Of a DNA stretch of 64,000 nt, positions 1 through 8,044 are shown piece by piece. The stretch is from assembly GCF_014203095.1 (NCBI RefSeq), contig NZ_JACHIG010000011.1, positions 124,001 to 188,000 of the forward strand, written 5' to 3'. The stretch comes from Prosthecobacter vanneervenii (GTDB lineage Bacteria > Verrucomicrobiota > Verrucomicrobiia > Verrucomicrobiales > Verrucomicrobiaceae). The position numbers and the translations under genes were made by a program. The first letter of the stretch is position 1. Every line of letters starts with the position of its first letter. The notes under the pieces were generated by a model that made no database searches, was not told the origin of the DNA, and saw nothing but the letters and a program-made list of their open reading frames with translations.

Positions 1-2782
1 CGCGGACGTGCCATTTTTTGGCGGACTCCTCGGGGCCGAGCGGCTGAGAGGCGAGCTCCACCTGTGGCTTGGGTGCAGCGGCGGCCGGTTTTTCCAAGCC
101 GGTGACTGCCACGTCTGCGAATTCACCTTCCAAGGGTGCAAAGTCATCGCAGCGCCGTCCGAAGAAGAGCTCTGTAGCACCGGGCGCTGTGACGGGAAGC
201 TCGGCGTCAATCTCTACCTTGCCATTCAGCATGACTTTCACGTGTGAGCCCTGGCGCTCCAGCTTCACTTCATTCCATGAAGCCGGGGTGATGAGCGTCT
301 GACCGCGCACGATTTGATTCGCTGCATTGCCATTGTAAACAAATAACCTCCCAGGCAGCGAGTCTTTGTAGCTGCCGCCAATGCCAAGGTGGTCGCCGGG
401 TGCCTGATGATCACCCTTTGGACCGCGAGAGATGAGATAAGCCGTCACGGGGCTAGCATCATTCGCCTTCGTGTTACGGAAGCGAAGTGAGGCCGACCAG
501 TTTTCATGGCCCTTCAGCATGGTCGAGGTTTGGGCCCGGGCCTGCTTTGCTTTTTCAAGCCGCGCTGCGGCATCGCGCTCATTGGCTTCCTCCATTTTCG
601 AGGTCTCCCATAGCTGTTCAATGAACTCGGGTTCGATGACCCGGTCCCAAACGGCGATTTCATCGATTTTGCCTTCGAAGGATTGGCCAAATGCAAGCAT
701 GCTCACATCCACCTTTCTGCTCTCCTTGAATGCTGGTTCGAGCTCGGTCGACATTTCCTTTTTTCCATCAAGGAAGACCGTCGTTTCATTTCCCTTTTTG
801 GAATAAACAAGAAAGTGCCACGAATTCTCTGATATCACGGTAGACCCATGCTTGATGGCTGTTGGATCAGCCCCGGTGAGCATGATGCTTCGAGGTGATG
901 TCCCATCTGCGCCGGACGGCCCAGGTATTGTAAGGTGCCATCCTTTGCCTCGTTTGTTTGAGAGGTGCACCCATTCAATGCCGGACCTGAATAATTCGGT
1001 TTCCGGTTTGTCTCCAATATCCACGAGGCGTCCCGCCCAGAACCAGAGAGCCACCGAGTGGTGATCTCCCAAGGCTGGAATGTATCCGTCAATCTCTCCT
1101 CCGGCGACATGGACGCAACGATTGATGGCTTCCGGGCCTGAGAAAGGTGATGAGCGCAGTTTTTCCTGATCGCCACATCCCGAACCCGAACCGACACCGG
1201 GGAGATACATGGCACATCTGGAAGTAGAGACCGCAAAGTGCAAATCCCGTCCTCCAGGACGTTTCAAGATAGGGACCTCGCTTCGCAGTGAATAATCTGT
1301 GGAGATTTCATCCAGCCGCCAGTACGCGACAGGCTTCGATGCGATGATGTCTTTCGCATAAGGGCCATTCTCGCTTTGTTCTGATCTCCGCTTCTGCCCC
1401 GTGACTTCTTCCAGCGCGCCCAGCAGAGTCTGAACCGACTTTGGTTCTGCCAGCACTTCGAGTCCTGCGGTGCGGGCGGGCCAGGTGGTGTAGCCGCCGA
1501 GTTTGTGCTGCTCTGGAGGTGGGATGTAACCTTCGGCGCCATTGGCCAGTTCAATATTGAAGTGTGATTTGGCGGGTGAAAATTTTTTCAACTTCAATCC
1601 CGTAATCGCATACACTTCGTTTGGCAGCGTGGCGATGCTCAGGTCGCCGATGCGGATGGCCTGCAGCTTTACGCTCGTCTTCTGCCGTTCGTGCAAGATC
1701 AGAGCCTCGCGGGCATAGACCTCCTCCTTGTTTTTTGGCACGTCGTTTTTGATCTTGGCGGCGATGGGCCGCGCCCAGGCGAGGCGCTTTTCGTCGGGGA
1801 CACGGTAGTTTAACTCCAGCGTTTTCTCCACCATGCGGAGGGGAACGTGATCGTGATATTTGACCGTCTTCAGAGCCTGCATGGCACTTTCAGCCACAGC
1901 ACTGGCGTATTCATCCAGCGTGATGTTCTTTTTTTCCGCACCGTAGTCCATCCACATGAGGTCGCCGCTAGTGCCCTGGCTCATGGCGCAGACAAAGGGG
2001 CCGTTGCCTTCGCCCTGCTGGCTCAATTTGGCTGCGAGGTGTTTGCAGAAGAGGCCGTAGTAGTCGGAAGAGATCGGGCCGCTGCCGAAGTAGTGCTGGG
2101 AGTAGTTTGCCAGCACGCCGAGCGGTTTGCCGTCGATGGTTTGCATTGAGATTACGGAGAGCTGGGGATCGACCGGACCGCTGGGGCCGACGACGTCTTT
2201 GCTGAGGTAGCCGGGATGCATGTTGGCGCGGCCCGTGGGATTGCCGAAGGGATCGACGACTTCTTTTCCTGGCAGACGAATCCAGCGGCGGTTGTGCGTA
2301 TGTTCCCAGTCGTCAAAGCTGCCCCACCCGATGCGCGCGGGCTGCAGCGCCTTGTCCGCAGCCACGATGGCTTCGGCGATTTTTGGCGTGAGGAAATTGC
2401 CATACTCCGAGTCTTTGCGCGTGCCAAGGCAGCCCATGGCGGCGGGTGCGGAGTGCGTGTGCGTGGCGCTGACCATCATGCGGTCCACCGGAATGCCGCA
2501 CTGTTTTGATGCGAGCGCCTTGGCTTCATCGATGAGCGTCTGCTCCATCATGCAGGTGTCCACGATGGCGAAGGCGATCTTCATCTTGCCGTCATCGAGA
2601 ACAAAGCTGCGGACGTGCAGGCGGTCGGCGATCTTGTCCCCGCGTCCTTCGAGAAAGCCGCCTGCGATGATGCGTGGAAAGGTCTTTGGAGTGATGTCGA
2701 TGGCGGAGACGCCTGCGCGGAAGGCCGGTTGAGCCTGTGCGGTGATGGCAGCGAGGCCGAGAAGAAACAGGAGAGACTTCAT
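1..2782 (-). CDS. Neutral/alkaline ceramidase-like secreted protein with LamG-type domains, C-terminus cut by window edge
   Basis: The minus-strand frame is open from the ATG at 2782 to the left edge, so about 927 residues are visible and the end is missing. It starts with a signal peptide (MKSLLFLLGLAAITAQAQ). Residues of about 20-440 resemble the neutral/alkaline non-lysosomal ceramidase N-terminal domain, with SATHTHSAPA and NYSQHYFGSG as likely metal-binding His motifs and TSGDLMW after them. From about residue 480 (KPVAYWRLDE) to about 730 there is a LamG/concanavalin-like fold ending in GKIDEIAVWDRVI. A second jelly-roll-like stretch follows at about 770-900 (WSASLRFRN, ASWNEVKLERQG). 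This looks like a periplasmic or secreted hydrolase with binding modules. The true substrate is unknown, since many bacterial homologues are annotated only by this domain. It lies downstream of hisS on the same strand, 48 bases away. Confidence 0.8.
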   Translation of the reverse strand, partial: MKSLLFLLGLAAITAQAQPAFRAGVSAIDITPKTFPRIIAGGFLEGRGDKIADRLHVRSFVLDDGKMKIAFAIVDTCMMEQTLIDEAKALASKQCGIPVDRMMVSATHTHSAPAAMGCLGTRKDSEYGNFLTPKIAEAIVAADKALQPARIGWGSFDDWEHTHNRRWIRLPGKEVVDPFGNPTGRANMHPGYLSKDVVGPSGPVDPQLSVISMQTIDGKPLGVLANYSQHYFGSGPISSDYYGLFCKHLAAKLSQQGEGNGPFVCAMSQGTSGDLMWMDYGAEKKNITLDEYASAVAESAMQALKTVKYHDHVPLRMVEKTLELNYRVPDEKRLAWARPIAAKIKNDVPKNKEEVYAREALILHERQKTSVKLQAIRIGDLSIATLPNEVYAITGLKLKKFSPAKSHFNIELANGAEGYIPPPEQHKLGGYTTWPARTAGLEVLAEPKSVQTLLGALEEVTGQKRRSEQSENGPYAKDIIASKPVAYWRLDEISTDYSLRSEVPILKRPGGRDLHFAVSTSRCAMYLPGVGSGSGCGDQEKLRSSPFSGPEAINRCVHVAGGEIDGYIPALGDHHSVALWFWAGRLVDIGDKPETELFRSGIEWVHLSNKRGKGWHLTIPGPSGADGTSPRSIMLTGADPTAIKHGSTVISENSWHFLVYSKKGNETTVFLDGKKEMSTELEPAFKESRKVDVSMLAFGQSFEGKIDEIAVWDRVIEPEFIEQLWETSKMEEANERDAAARLEKAKQARAQTSTMLKGHENWSASLRFRNTKANDASPVTAYLISRGPKGDHQAPGDHLGIGGSYKDSLPGRLFVYNGNAANQIVRGQTLITPASWNEVKLERQGSHVKVMLNGKVEIDAELPVTAPGATELFFGRRCDDFAPLEGEFADVAVTGLEKPAAAAPKPQVELASQPLGPEESAKKWHVR

Positions 2783-2830
2783 GAGAGTGGCTCAAACCAA
2801 CGCTCATGAAGGCTACTTGTTTGCCTTTGA

Positions 2831-4138
2831 TCAGGCGATCAGCGGACCCAGCGCGGGTTCGGCGAGCAGGCGCTGCACTTCAGCCACAAGGCCGTCCACC
2901 GGCACGGTGCTCTGGGAGCGGGCGAGGAGGTTCTTGATGACCACCTCGGGGTATTCAGTGCCGAAGGTGATGGCAAAACGTGCCTTGCGATCCTCGGCGG
3001 CCTGGAACTGCTTGCCCACTTTCTGTGCGCCGAAACTGTAGTCCACGCGCACGCCGGCGGCGCGTAGTGTCTGCACGGCGGCGAGCGCGTTTCCACGCTG
3101 GGCTTCATCTGCCACCACCACGTAGGCATCAATGCTGCTGGAGGCCAGCAGAGCGCTGGTCAGCTTCATCTGGGCGCCCGGGGTCTTTTTTAGCAGGATG
3201 CCGAGAACCACATCGCCCATGGCGAAGCCGGCGGCGGGCATGTCCACCTTGCCGTCGCTCATCAGGGAGCAAAGTTTGTCATAGCGGCCGCCGCCTGCGA
3301 CGGCGCGCAGGCCGTGCTTGAGATCGAAAACTTCAAAGACCGTGCCCGTGTAGTAGGCCAGGCCGCGCACGATTGTGGCATCAATGCGCACCTGCTGCCA
3401 GAGGCCACGTGCGGTGAGGTTTTCGCGCAGGGCAGCGAAGGCGGGGTGATTTTCGTCTGCGGACGCCATGAAGGCGCGCACGTCCGTCAGACTCAGACCG
3501 ATGGCGGCGAGCTTGTTTTCCGTGTCCTCGGGCTTGGCGCGTTCGATTTTGTCGATGATTTGAAGGAAGGTCGAGGTGTGCTCGGCCGGGATGTTTTTCT
3601 CAGAAAGATAGGTGTTCCAAATCTCACGATTGCTCAGGCGGATGGCGAAGTCTTCAGTGCTCACGCCAAACTCGCGCACGGTGTCGATAGCCAGCGCGAT
3701 GAGCTCAGCGTCCGTGGCAGGGGAAGCATCTCCCAGGATGTCTGCATTGAACTGTACAAACTCGCGTGTACGGCCTTCCTGCGGCGCTTCGTAACGGAAG
3801 CAGGAGCCGATTTGAAACCACTTCATGGGCTTCTTAAAATCACGCTGCCGTGCCGTGGCCATGCGAGCCAGGGAAGGGGTCACCTCAGGGCGCAGAGAGA
3901 CATCATCCTCCCCCTTGGTGGTGAAGCAAAAGAGCTGGCTGGTGATCTCATCTCCGCTCTTTTTGCGGAAGAGGTCGGTGGATTCCAGCACCGGCCCTTC
4001 ATACTCCACAAAGCCGTAACGACGGGCGACCGCGCGCCAGGTGTCGAAAATGTAGTTACGCAATGCGCATTCTTCAGGGAAGAAGTCGCGAAAGCCTTTG
4101 ACTGTTTGGATGGAGGCCATAGAGGGGGCGGGATTCAT
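2831..4138 (-). CDS. hisS: Histidyl-tRNA synthetase
   Basis: This class II aminoacyl-tRNA synthetase charges tRNA-His in the cytoplasm. The protein is about 435 residues from the ATG at 4138 (MNPAPSMASIQ), with alternatives at 4144 and 4120. The frame is open further upstream to 4456, but that stretch overlaps recF on the other strand and lacks family similarity. Visible motifs are KGFRDFFPEE at the N-terminus (motif 1 region), SLRPEVTPSLARM, QIGSCFRYEAPQEGRTREF (motif 2), the histidine-specific RGLAYYTGTVFEV, AGGGRYDKL, and GFAMGDVVLGIL (motif 3 region). A C-terminal anticodon-binding domain follows. It is divergent from recF, with about 60 bases between starts. Confidence 0.95.
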   Translation of the reverse strand: MNPAPSMASIQTVKGFRDFFPEECALRNYIFDTWRAVARRYGFVEYEGPVLESTDLFRKKSGDEITSQLFCFTTKGEDDVSLRPEVTPSLARMATARQRDFKKPMKWFQIGSCFRYEAPQEGRTREFVQFNADILGDASPATDAELIALAIDTVREFGVSTEDFAIRLSNREIWNTYLSEKNIPAEHTSTFLQIIDKIERAKPEDTENKLAAIGLSLTDVRAFMASADENHPAFAALRENLTARGLWQQVRIDATIVRGLAYYTGTVFEVFDLKHGLRAVAGGGRYDKLCSLMSDGKVDMPAAGFAMGDVVLGILLKKTPGAQMKLTSALLASSSIDAYVVVADEAQRGNALAAVQTLRAAGVRVDYSFGAQKVGKQFQAAEDRKARFAITFGTEYPEVVIKNLLARSQSTVPVDGLVAEVQRLLAEPALGPLIA

Positions 4139-4197
4139 CTTCATGTGCACCGTGAACGCAACCGGAAATGCGGCGTGGCGCAGAAGTGACTTGCTGC

Positions 4198-5268
4198 ATG
4201 CTCTCCGACCTGTTCGTGCGTGATTTCCGCTGCTTCGCTGAGGCGAAGGTGGAACTGCACCCTGATGTGACGCTGCTCGTCGGGCGTAACGCGCAGGGTA
4301 AAACGTCTCTGATCGAGGCCGCGTGTGTGCTGCTACGGCTTCAGTCTCCCCGTACGTCGAACCGCGTCGAGTTGGTGCGTTTTGGCGCCTCCACCTGCCT
4401 CTTGGAGGCGCACTGGCACGGCAGGCCCCTGCGCTATGCGCAGTCTGCCACCACACGGCGGCTTGCGGTGGATGGAGCCACCTGCAGCCGGTCGATGGAT
4501 TATCTGGCCGCCTCCGGGCTGGTGGTGTGGATGGACCACCGAGATATGAGCTTGCTGCGTGGCGGGGCGGAGCACCGCCGCAGGTTTCTCGATTTTGCCG
4601 CCAGCCAGATGTTCCCGGACTATCTGCATGCCTTGCGTGGCTACGAGCGTGCGCTTCGTGGCCGTAATTATGTGCTGAAGCGGGATGCCGTCATTTCCTG
4701 GAAGCAGGCAGATGCCTTTGCCCGGGTGATGGACGGCTTTGCCCAAACGCTCTGGCAGAGGCGTGCGGAGTTGTGTGCAGCACTGCTTCCTGAGGTCGCA
4801 GTGGCGCATGCCAAACTGAGCGACGGGGCCGAGAAGGTGACCATCTCTTTCCAAAGCACTGGCGCAGATGAGCGAGGCTTGTTTGAGGCGCTGCTGGCTG
4901 TGCGAGAGGAGGAGGGCCGCAGCCGGTCCACCGCCCTGGGCCCGCACCGCGATGACATCGGGATGAGCCTGAACGACCTAGACGCGACCACCTTTGCCTC
5001 CGAAGGGCAGCAGCGCTCCTTTGCCCTGGCCATGAAACTGGCCCAGGCGCAGGTGCTGGAGCACGCCTGCGGCTCAGCTCCCCTGATGCTGATGGACGAC
5101 GTCTTTGGCGAGCTGGACGCCCAGCGCCGCAGGGCTTTGCTCTCCCTCCTGCCGCCCGGAACGCAGAAGATCATCACCACCACCACTCTGGACTGGGCGG
5201 ATGCCGACCACCTGTCCGGACGGGTCTATGGGGTGGACCAGGCGGTTTTGAGTCGGATCCGGGGCTGA
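4198..5268 (+). CDS. recF: DNA replication and repair protein RecF
   Basis: RecF is an SMC-like ATPase that helps load RecA at single-strand gaps together with RecO and RecR. The ATG at 4198 (MLSDLFVRDFRCF) gives about 356 residues. The frame opens earlier, at 4168, but family members begin at this MxL.xL..FR block. Motifs are Walker A GRNAQGKTSLIEA near the N-terminus, the ABC signature region EGQQRSFALAMKLAQ, and Walker B PLMLMDDVFGELD followed by the D-loop. The gene is not next to dnaA, dnaN or gyrB here, unlike the classical arrangement. It is divergent from hisS and is followed by the mreB promoter region. Confidence 0.93.
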   Translation: MLSDLFVRDFRCFAEAKVELHPDVTLLVGRNAQGKTSLIEAACVLLRLQSPRTSNRVELVRFGASTCLLEAHWHGRPLRYAQSATTRRLAVDGATCSRSMDYLAASGLVVWMDHRDMSLLRGGAEHRRRFLDFAASQMFPDYLHALRGYERALRGRNYVLKRDAVISWKQADAFARVMDGFAQTLWQRRAELCAALLPEVAVAHAKLSDGAEKVTISFQSTGADERGLFEALLAVREEEGRSRSTALGPHRDDIGMSLNDLDATTFASEGQQRSFALAMKLAQAQVLEHACGSAPLMLMDDVFGELDAQRRRALLSLLPPGTQKIITTTTLDWADADHLSGRVYGVDQAVLSRIRG

Positions 5269-5470
5269 AAATCTGGATTTTTGCCCGAAAAGGTCAATTC
5301 TGAGCTTCTTAGAAACATCCCTTGACGCAATTTCAGGCGGTTTTAGCTTTATAATGGGTTGGAATAACGCGCGCGCGTTGCCTTTCGTGATTCTTAAAAC
5401 AAATGGAATTCCACGTCGCGCATACGGTTCTGATTCCTGATCGCATCAACACTTTTCCCATTTATTCTCA
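5269..5470 (+). promoter_or_regulatory. mreB promoter and leader region with a 14-bp palindrome
   Basis: This 202-base gap precedes the rod-shape operon. TTGACG lies at 5322-5327 and a perfect TATAAT at 5350-5355, but the 22-base spacing is too long for a standard sigma-70 pair. TAGCTT at 5344-5349 would give 16 bases. Just downstream, AACGCGCGCGCGTT (5366-5379) is a perfect 14-bp palindrome near where transcription would start. The assignment is by eye only. Confidence 0.45.
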
Positions 5471-6502
5471 ATGTTCGGCAAACTTTTTGGCTTCGTCGCC
5501 CAAGACATCGGTATCGATCTCGGCACGGCAAACACACTCGTTTATGTAAAAGATCACGGCATCGTTCTGAGGGAGCCCTCGGTGGTGGCGGTAAAATCAG
5601 GCAGCAATGAAGTGGTGGCTGTAGGCGACGATGCCAAGCGCATGCTCGGCAGAACGCCTGGCGGTATCACGGCCATCCGCCCGCTGAAAGATGGTGTGAT
5701 CGCCGACTTCCGCGTGACCGAGGCCATGCTGCGTCACTTCATCAAGAAAGTTCAAGGCGGCGGCCGCAAGGTGCGTGGTCCGCGCGTCGTCATCGCTGTT
5801 CCCTCTGGCATCACCGAAGTGGAAAAGCGTGCGGTCAAAGAAAGCGCCGAGCAGGCTGGTGCACGTGAAGTTTACCTGATTGAAGAACCAATGGCCGCCG
5901 CGATCGGCGTGGGCCTGCCAGTGCAGGAAGCTGCTGGTAATATGATCGTCGATATCGGCGGAGGCACCACGGAGGTGGCCATCATCTCTCTCTCTGGCAT
6001 CGTTTACAGCCGCAGCGTGCGCGTGGCGGGCGATGAGCTCGACGAGGCGATCATCAATTACATGAAGCGTGCCTACAATCTGATGATTGGCGAGCGCACT
6101 GCGGAAGAAATCAAGCTGCGCATCGGTTCGGCCTTCCCTCTGGGCAAGGAAACGACGATGGAAGTCAAGGGCCGCGACATGGTGGCCGGCCTGCCAAAGA
6201 CCATCACCATCACCAGCCAGGAAGTTCGTGAGGCCATGCTGGAGCCGCTCAATGCGATCATCGACGCTGTGCGCACTACACTGGAGCGCTGCCCGCCTGA
6301 ACTCTCCGCCGACCTGGTGGACCGCGGCATCATGCTCGCTGGTGGTGGCGCGCTGCTGCGCGGCCTGGACAAATTGCTGCAGGAAGAAACAGCGCTCCCG
6401 GTGCATGTGGCGGAAGATCCGCTCAGCGCCGTCGGCGAAGGCACGGGACGCGTGCTTAGCGAACTCGAATTCCTCCGCAAAGTGAGCACGACAGAAGTCT
6501 GA
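5471..6502 (+). CDS. mreB: Rod shape-determining protein MreB
   Basis: MreB is an actin-like filament protein that positions the peptidoglycan elongation machinery under the inner membrane. The 343-residue length is normal for the family. Actin-fold motifs are visible: [17 protein letters not shown] (phosphate 1), [29 protein letters not shown] (connect 1), [16 protein letters not shown] (phosphate 2) and [13 protein letters not shown] (adenosine). It is the first gene of mreB-mreC-mreD-mrdA-rng, and its presence suggests a rod-shaped or elongated cell. Confidence 0.97.
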   Translation: MFGKLFGFVAQDIGIDLGTANTLVYVKDHGIVLREPSVVAVKSGSNEVVAVGDDAKRMLGRTPGGITAIRPLKDGVIADFRVTEAMLRHFIKKVQGGGRKVRGPRVVIAVPSGITEVEKRAVKESAEQAGAREVYLIEEPMAAAIGVGLPVQEAAGNMIVDIGGGTTEVAIISLSGIVYSRSVRVAGDELDEAIINYMKRAYNLMIGERTAEEIKLRIGSAFPLGKETTMEVKGRDMVAGLPKTITITSQEVREAMLEPLNAIIDAVRTTLERCPPELSADLVDRGIMLAGGGALLRGLDKLLQEETALPVHVAEDPLSAVGEGTGRVLSELEFLRKVSTTEV

Positions 6503-6571
6503 TGACCGTTTCGTGCTGCATCGCGGCGTCTGCCAGACAGCGCCGCTTCCAGCCCGGAGGAAAGGCTAATC

Positions 6572-7423
6572 ATGAAAAAGCTCAATATCCTCGCGCTTTT
6601 GATCTTCGTGGCAGGGCTTGTCGCCGTGTTTACGTTTGATACGGCGACCACCCGGAAGATCCAGGCTCGTGTCATGAGCCTGCTGGCGCCGTTCATCCAC
6701 AGCAGCGCCGCCATGGAGCAGGCTGCAGAAAACGCTGTCGCCCCTCAGGTCAATCCCGCTGAACTCAAGCGCGAAAACGACGAGCAGCGTGTGCAACTGG
6801 AGCGCCTGCGCATCATCCAGCAGAAGTATAATCAGATTATCGAAGAGAACGCCAAACTGCGTCAGCTCATCGAGTTCAAGCAGTCGGCTCCGTTTAAGAT
6901 GACGGCCGCCAAGGTCATCCGCCGCAGCTCCAGCACGTGGTGGAACAGCCTGATCATCGACAAGGGCTCTCTCGACGGCATTGGCACTGACAGCCCTGTG
7001 ATCACATCCGTGGGGCTCGTGGGCAAGACATCGACGCTCGCGCCGCACATGGCCAAGGTGATCCTGCTGACGGATGAGATGTGCCGTGTTTCCGCCAAGA
7101 TTGAAGGCACGCTGGAGCAGGGCATCCTGGCGGGTGAACGCGCGGCTCTGGAAGTGCGCCCGGAACTGCATCTGCGCTTTCTTAATCGCAACTCCAACAT
7201 CAACGCTGGCGCAGGAGTGTATTCCTCCGGTGAAGGTGGAGTGTTCCCTCCGGATCTGCTGCTCGGCCGGGTGAAGCGCTTTGAAAATCGTGAGATATCT
7301 GGAGAGGCCGTCATCGAACCCGCCGTTGATTTCTCCACCTTGGATTATGTCTTTGTGATCGAAATGCAGGTGGCCGAACCCACTCCGGAGCCTGCGCCGA
7401 CGCCGGCACGCACCAAGCCCTGA
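6572..7423 (+). CDS. mreC: Rod shape-determining protein MreC
   Basis: MreC is a bitopic periplasmic scaffold linking MreB/MreD to PBP2. The protein is 283 residues, with an N-terminal membrane anchor at about residues 5-25 (ILALLIFVAGLVAVF) and a coiled-coil stretch at about 60-110 (ELKRENDEQRVQLERL). Beta-barrel repeats follow, with typical MreC phrases such as NSLIIDKGSLDGI and LVGKTSTLAPHMAKV. The C-terminal tail is Pro/Glu-rich. A GGAGGAAAGG ribosome-binding site lies ahead of the ATG. The gene is 69 bases after mreB and 6 bases before mreD. Confidence 0.93.
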   Translation: MKKLNILALLIFVAGLVAVFTFDTATTRKIQARVMSLLAPFIHSSAAMEQAAENAVAPQVNPAELKRENDEQRVQLERLRIIQQKYNQIIEENAKLRQLIEFKQSAPFKMTAAKVIRRSSSTWWNSLIIDKGSLDGIGTDSPVITSVGLVGKTSTLAPHMAKVILLTDEMCRVSAKIEGTLEQGILAGERAALEVRPELHLRFLNRNSNINAGAGVYSSGEGGVFPPDLLLGRVKRFENREISGEAVIEPAVDFSTLDYVFVIEMQVAEPTPEPAPTPARTKP

Positions 7424-7429
7424 GCCGTC

Positions 7430-8044
7430 ATGTTGTTTCACCCGATCTCCATCATCCTGCTGCTTCTCACCTTCATGGTGCAGGAGTTCGTGCCCGGTTT
7501 GGAGATTGCACAGTTTGCCACGCTGTTTCTGCCAGCGGTGTTTTTCTTCAGCGCATCAGTGGCCTCGCCTTTTGCAGTGATGCTGCTTCTGGCATTTATC
7601 ACTGGATTCATCTGGGATGCGCGTCATCTGCCAGGTGTGGCAGAAAGCCTCTCTGGCGCCGAAGACATTTTTGGCACTGGTGCTGATGTGGAACTGGGAG
7701 CAGGCAGCCACCCGCTGCCATTCGGACTCTCCATCGCTTTGTTTGGCATGCTGGGCATCTTGCTGCAGGGGATTCGTCCTTTGTTCAAGCGAGGCCGGCT
7801 TGAGCTGCCGGTACTCATGGTGGGTGTGGCCACCTTTACATGGCTGCTCTCCCAGTATTTGATCATTACGTTCCTGCGCGGTTCTTTGCAGTTCCCCCCA
7901 GGAGTGTGGTCTAAGATGATCACCGACTCCCTGCTTGCCATGCTTGCTGCTCCGCTCATCTTTCTTCTGCTCTACTCGCTGGCCCGCCTGTCGAGCTATG
8001 AAATCAAATACGAAGGCCTGAGGTATCGCTTCGATGGTCGTTAA
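7430..8044 (+). CDS. mreD: Rod shape-determining protein MreD
   Basis: This 204-residue integral membrane protein has several hydrophobic segments (ISIILLLLTFMVQEF, FATLFLPAVFFF, FAVMLLLAFITGFIWDAR, and two more towards the C-terminus). Sequence similarity to MreD is weak by eye, as is usual for this family. The position between mreC and mrdA, the length and the membrane topology support the call. The last 11 bases overlap the start of mrdA, which suggests translational coupling. Confidence 0.85.
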   Translation: MLFHPISIILLLLTFMVQEFVPGLEIAQFATLFLPAVFFFSASVASPFAVMLLLAFITGFIWDARHLPGVAESLSGAEDIFGTGADVELGAGSHPLPFGLSIALFGMLGILLQGIRPLFKRGRLELPVLMVGVATFTWLLSQYLIITFLRGSLQFPPGVWSKMITDSLLAMLAAPLIFLLLYSLARLSSYEIKYEGLRYRFDGR

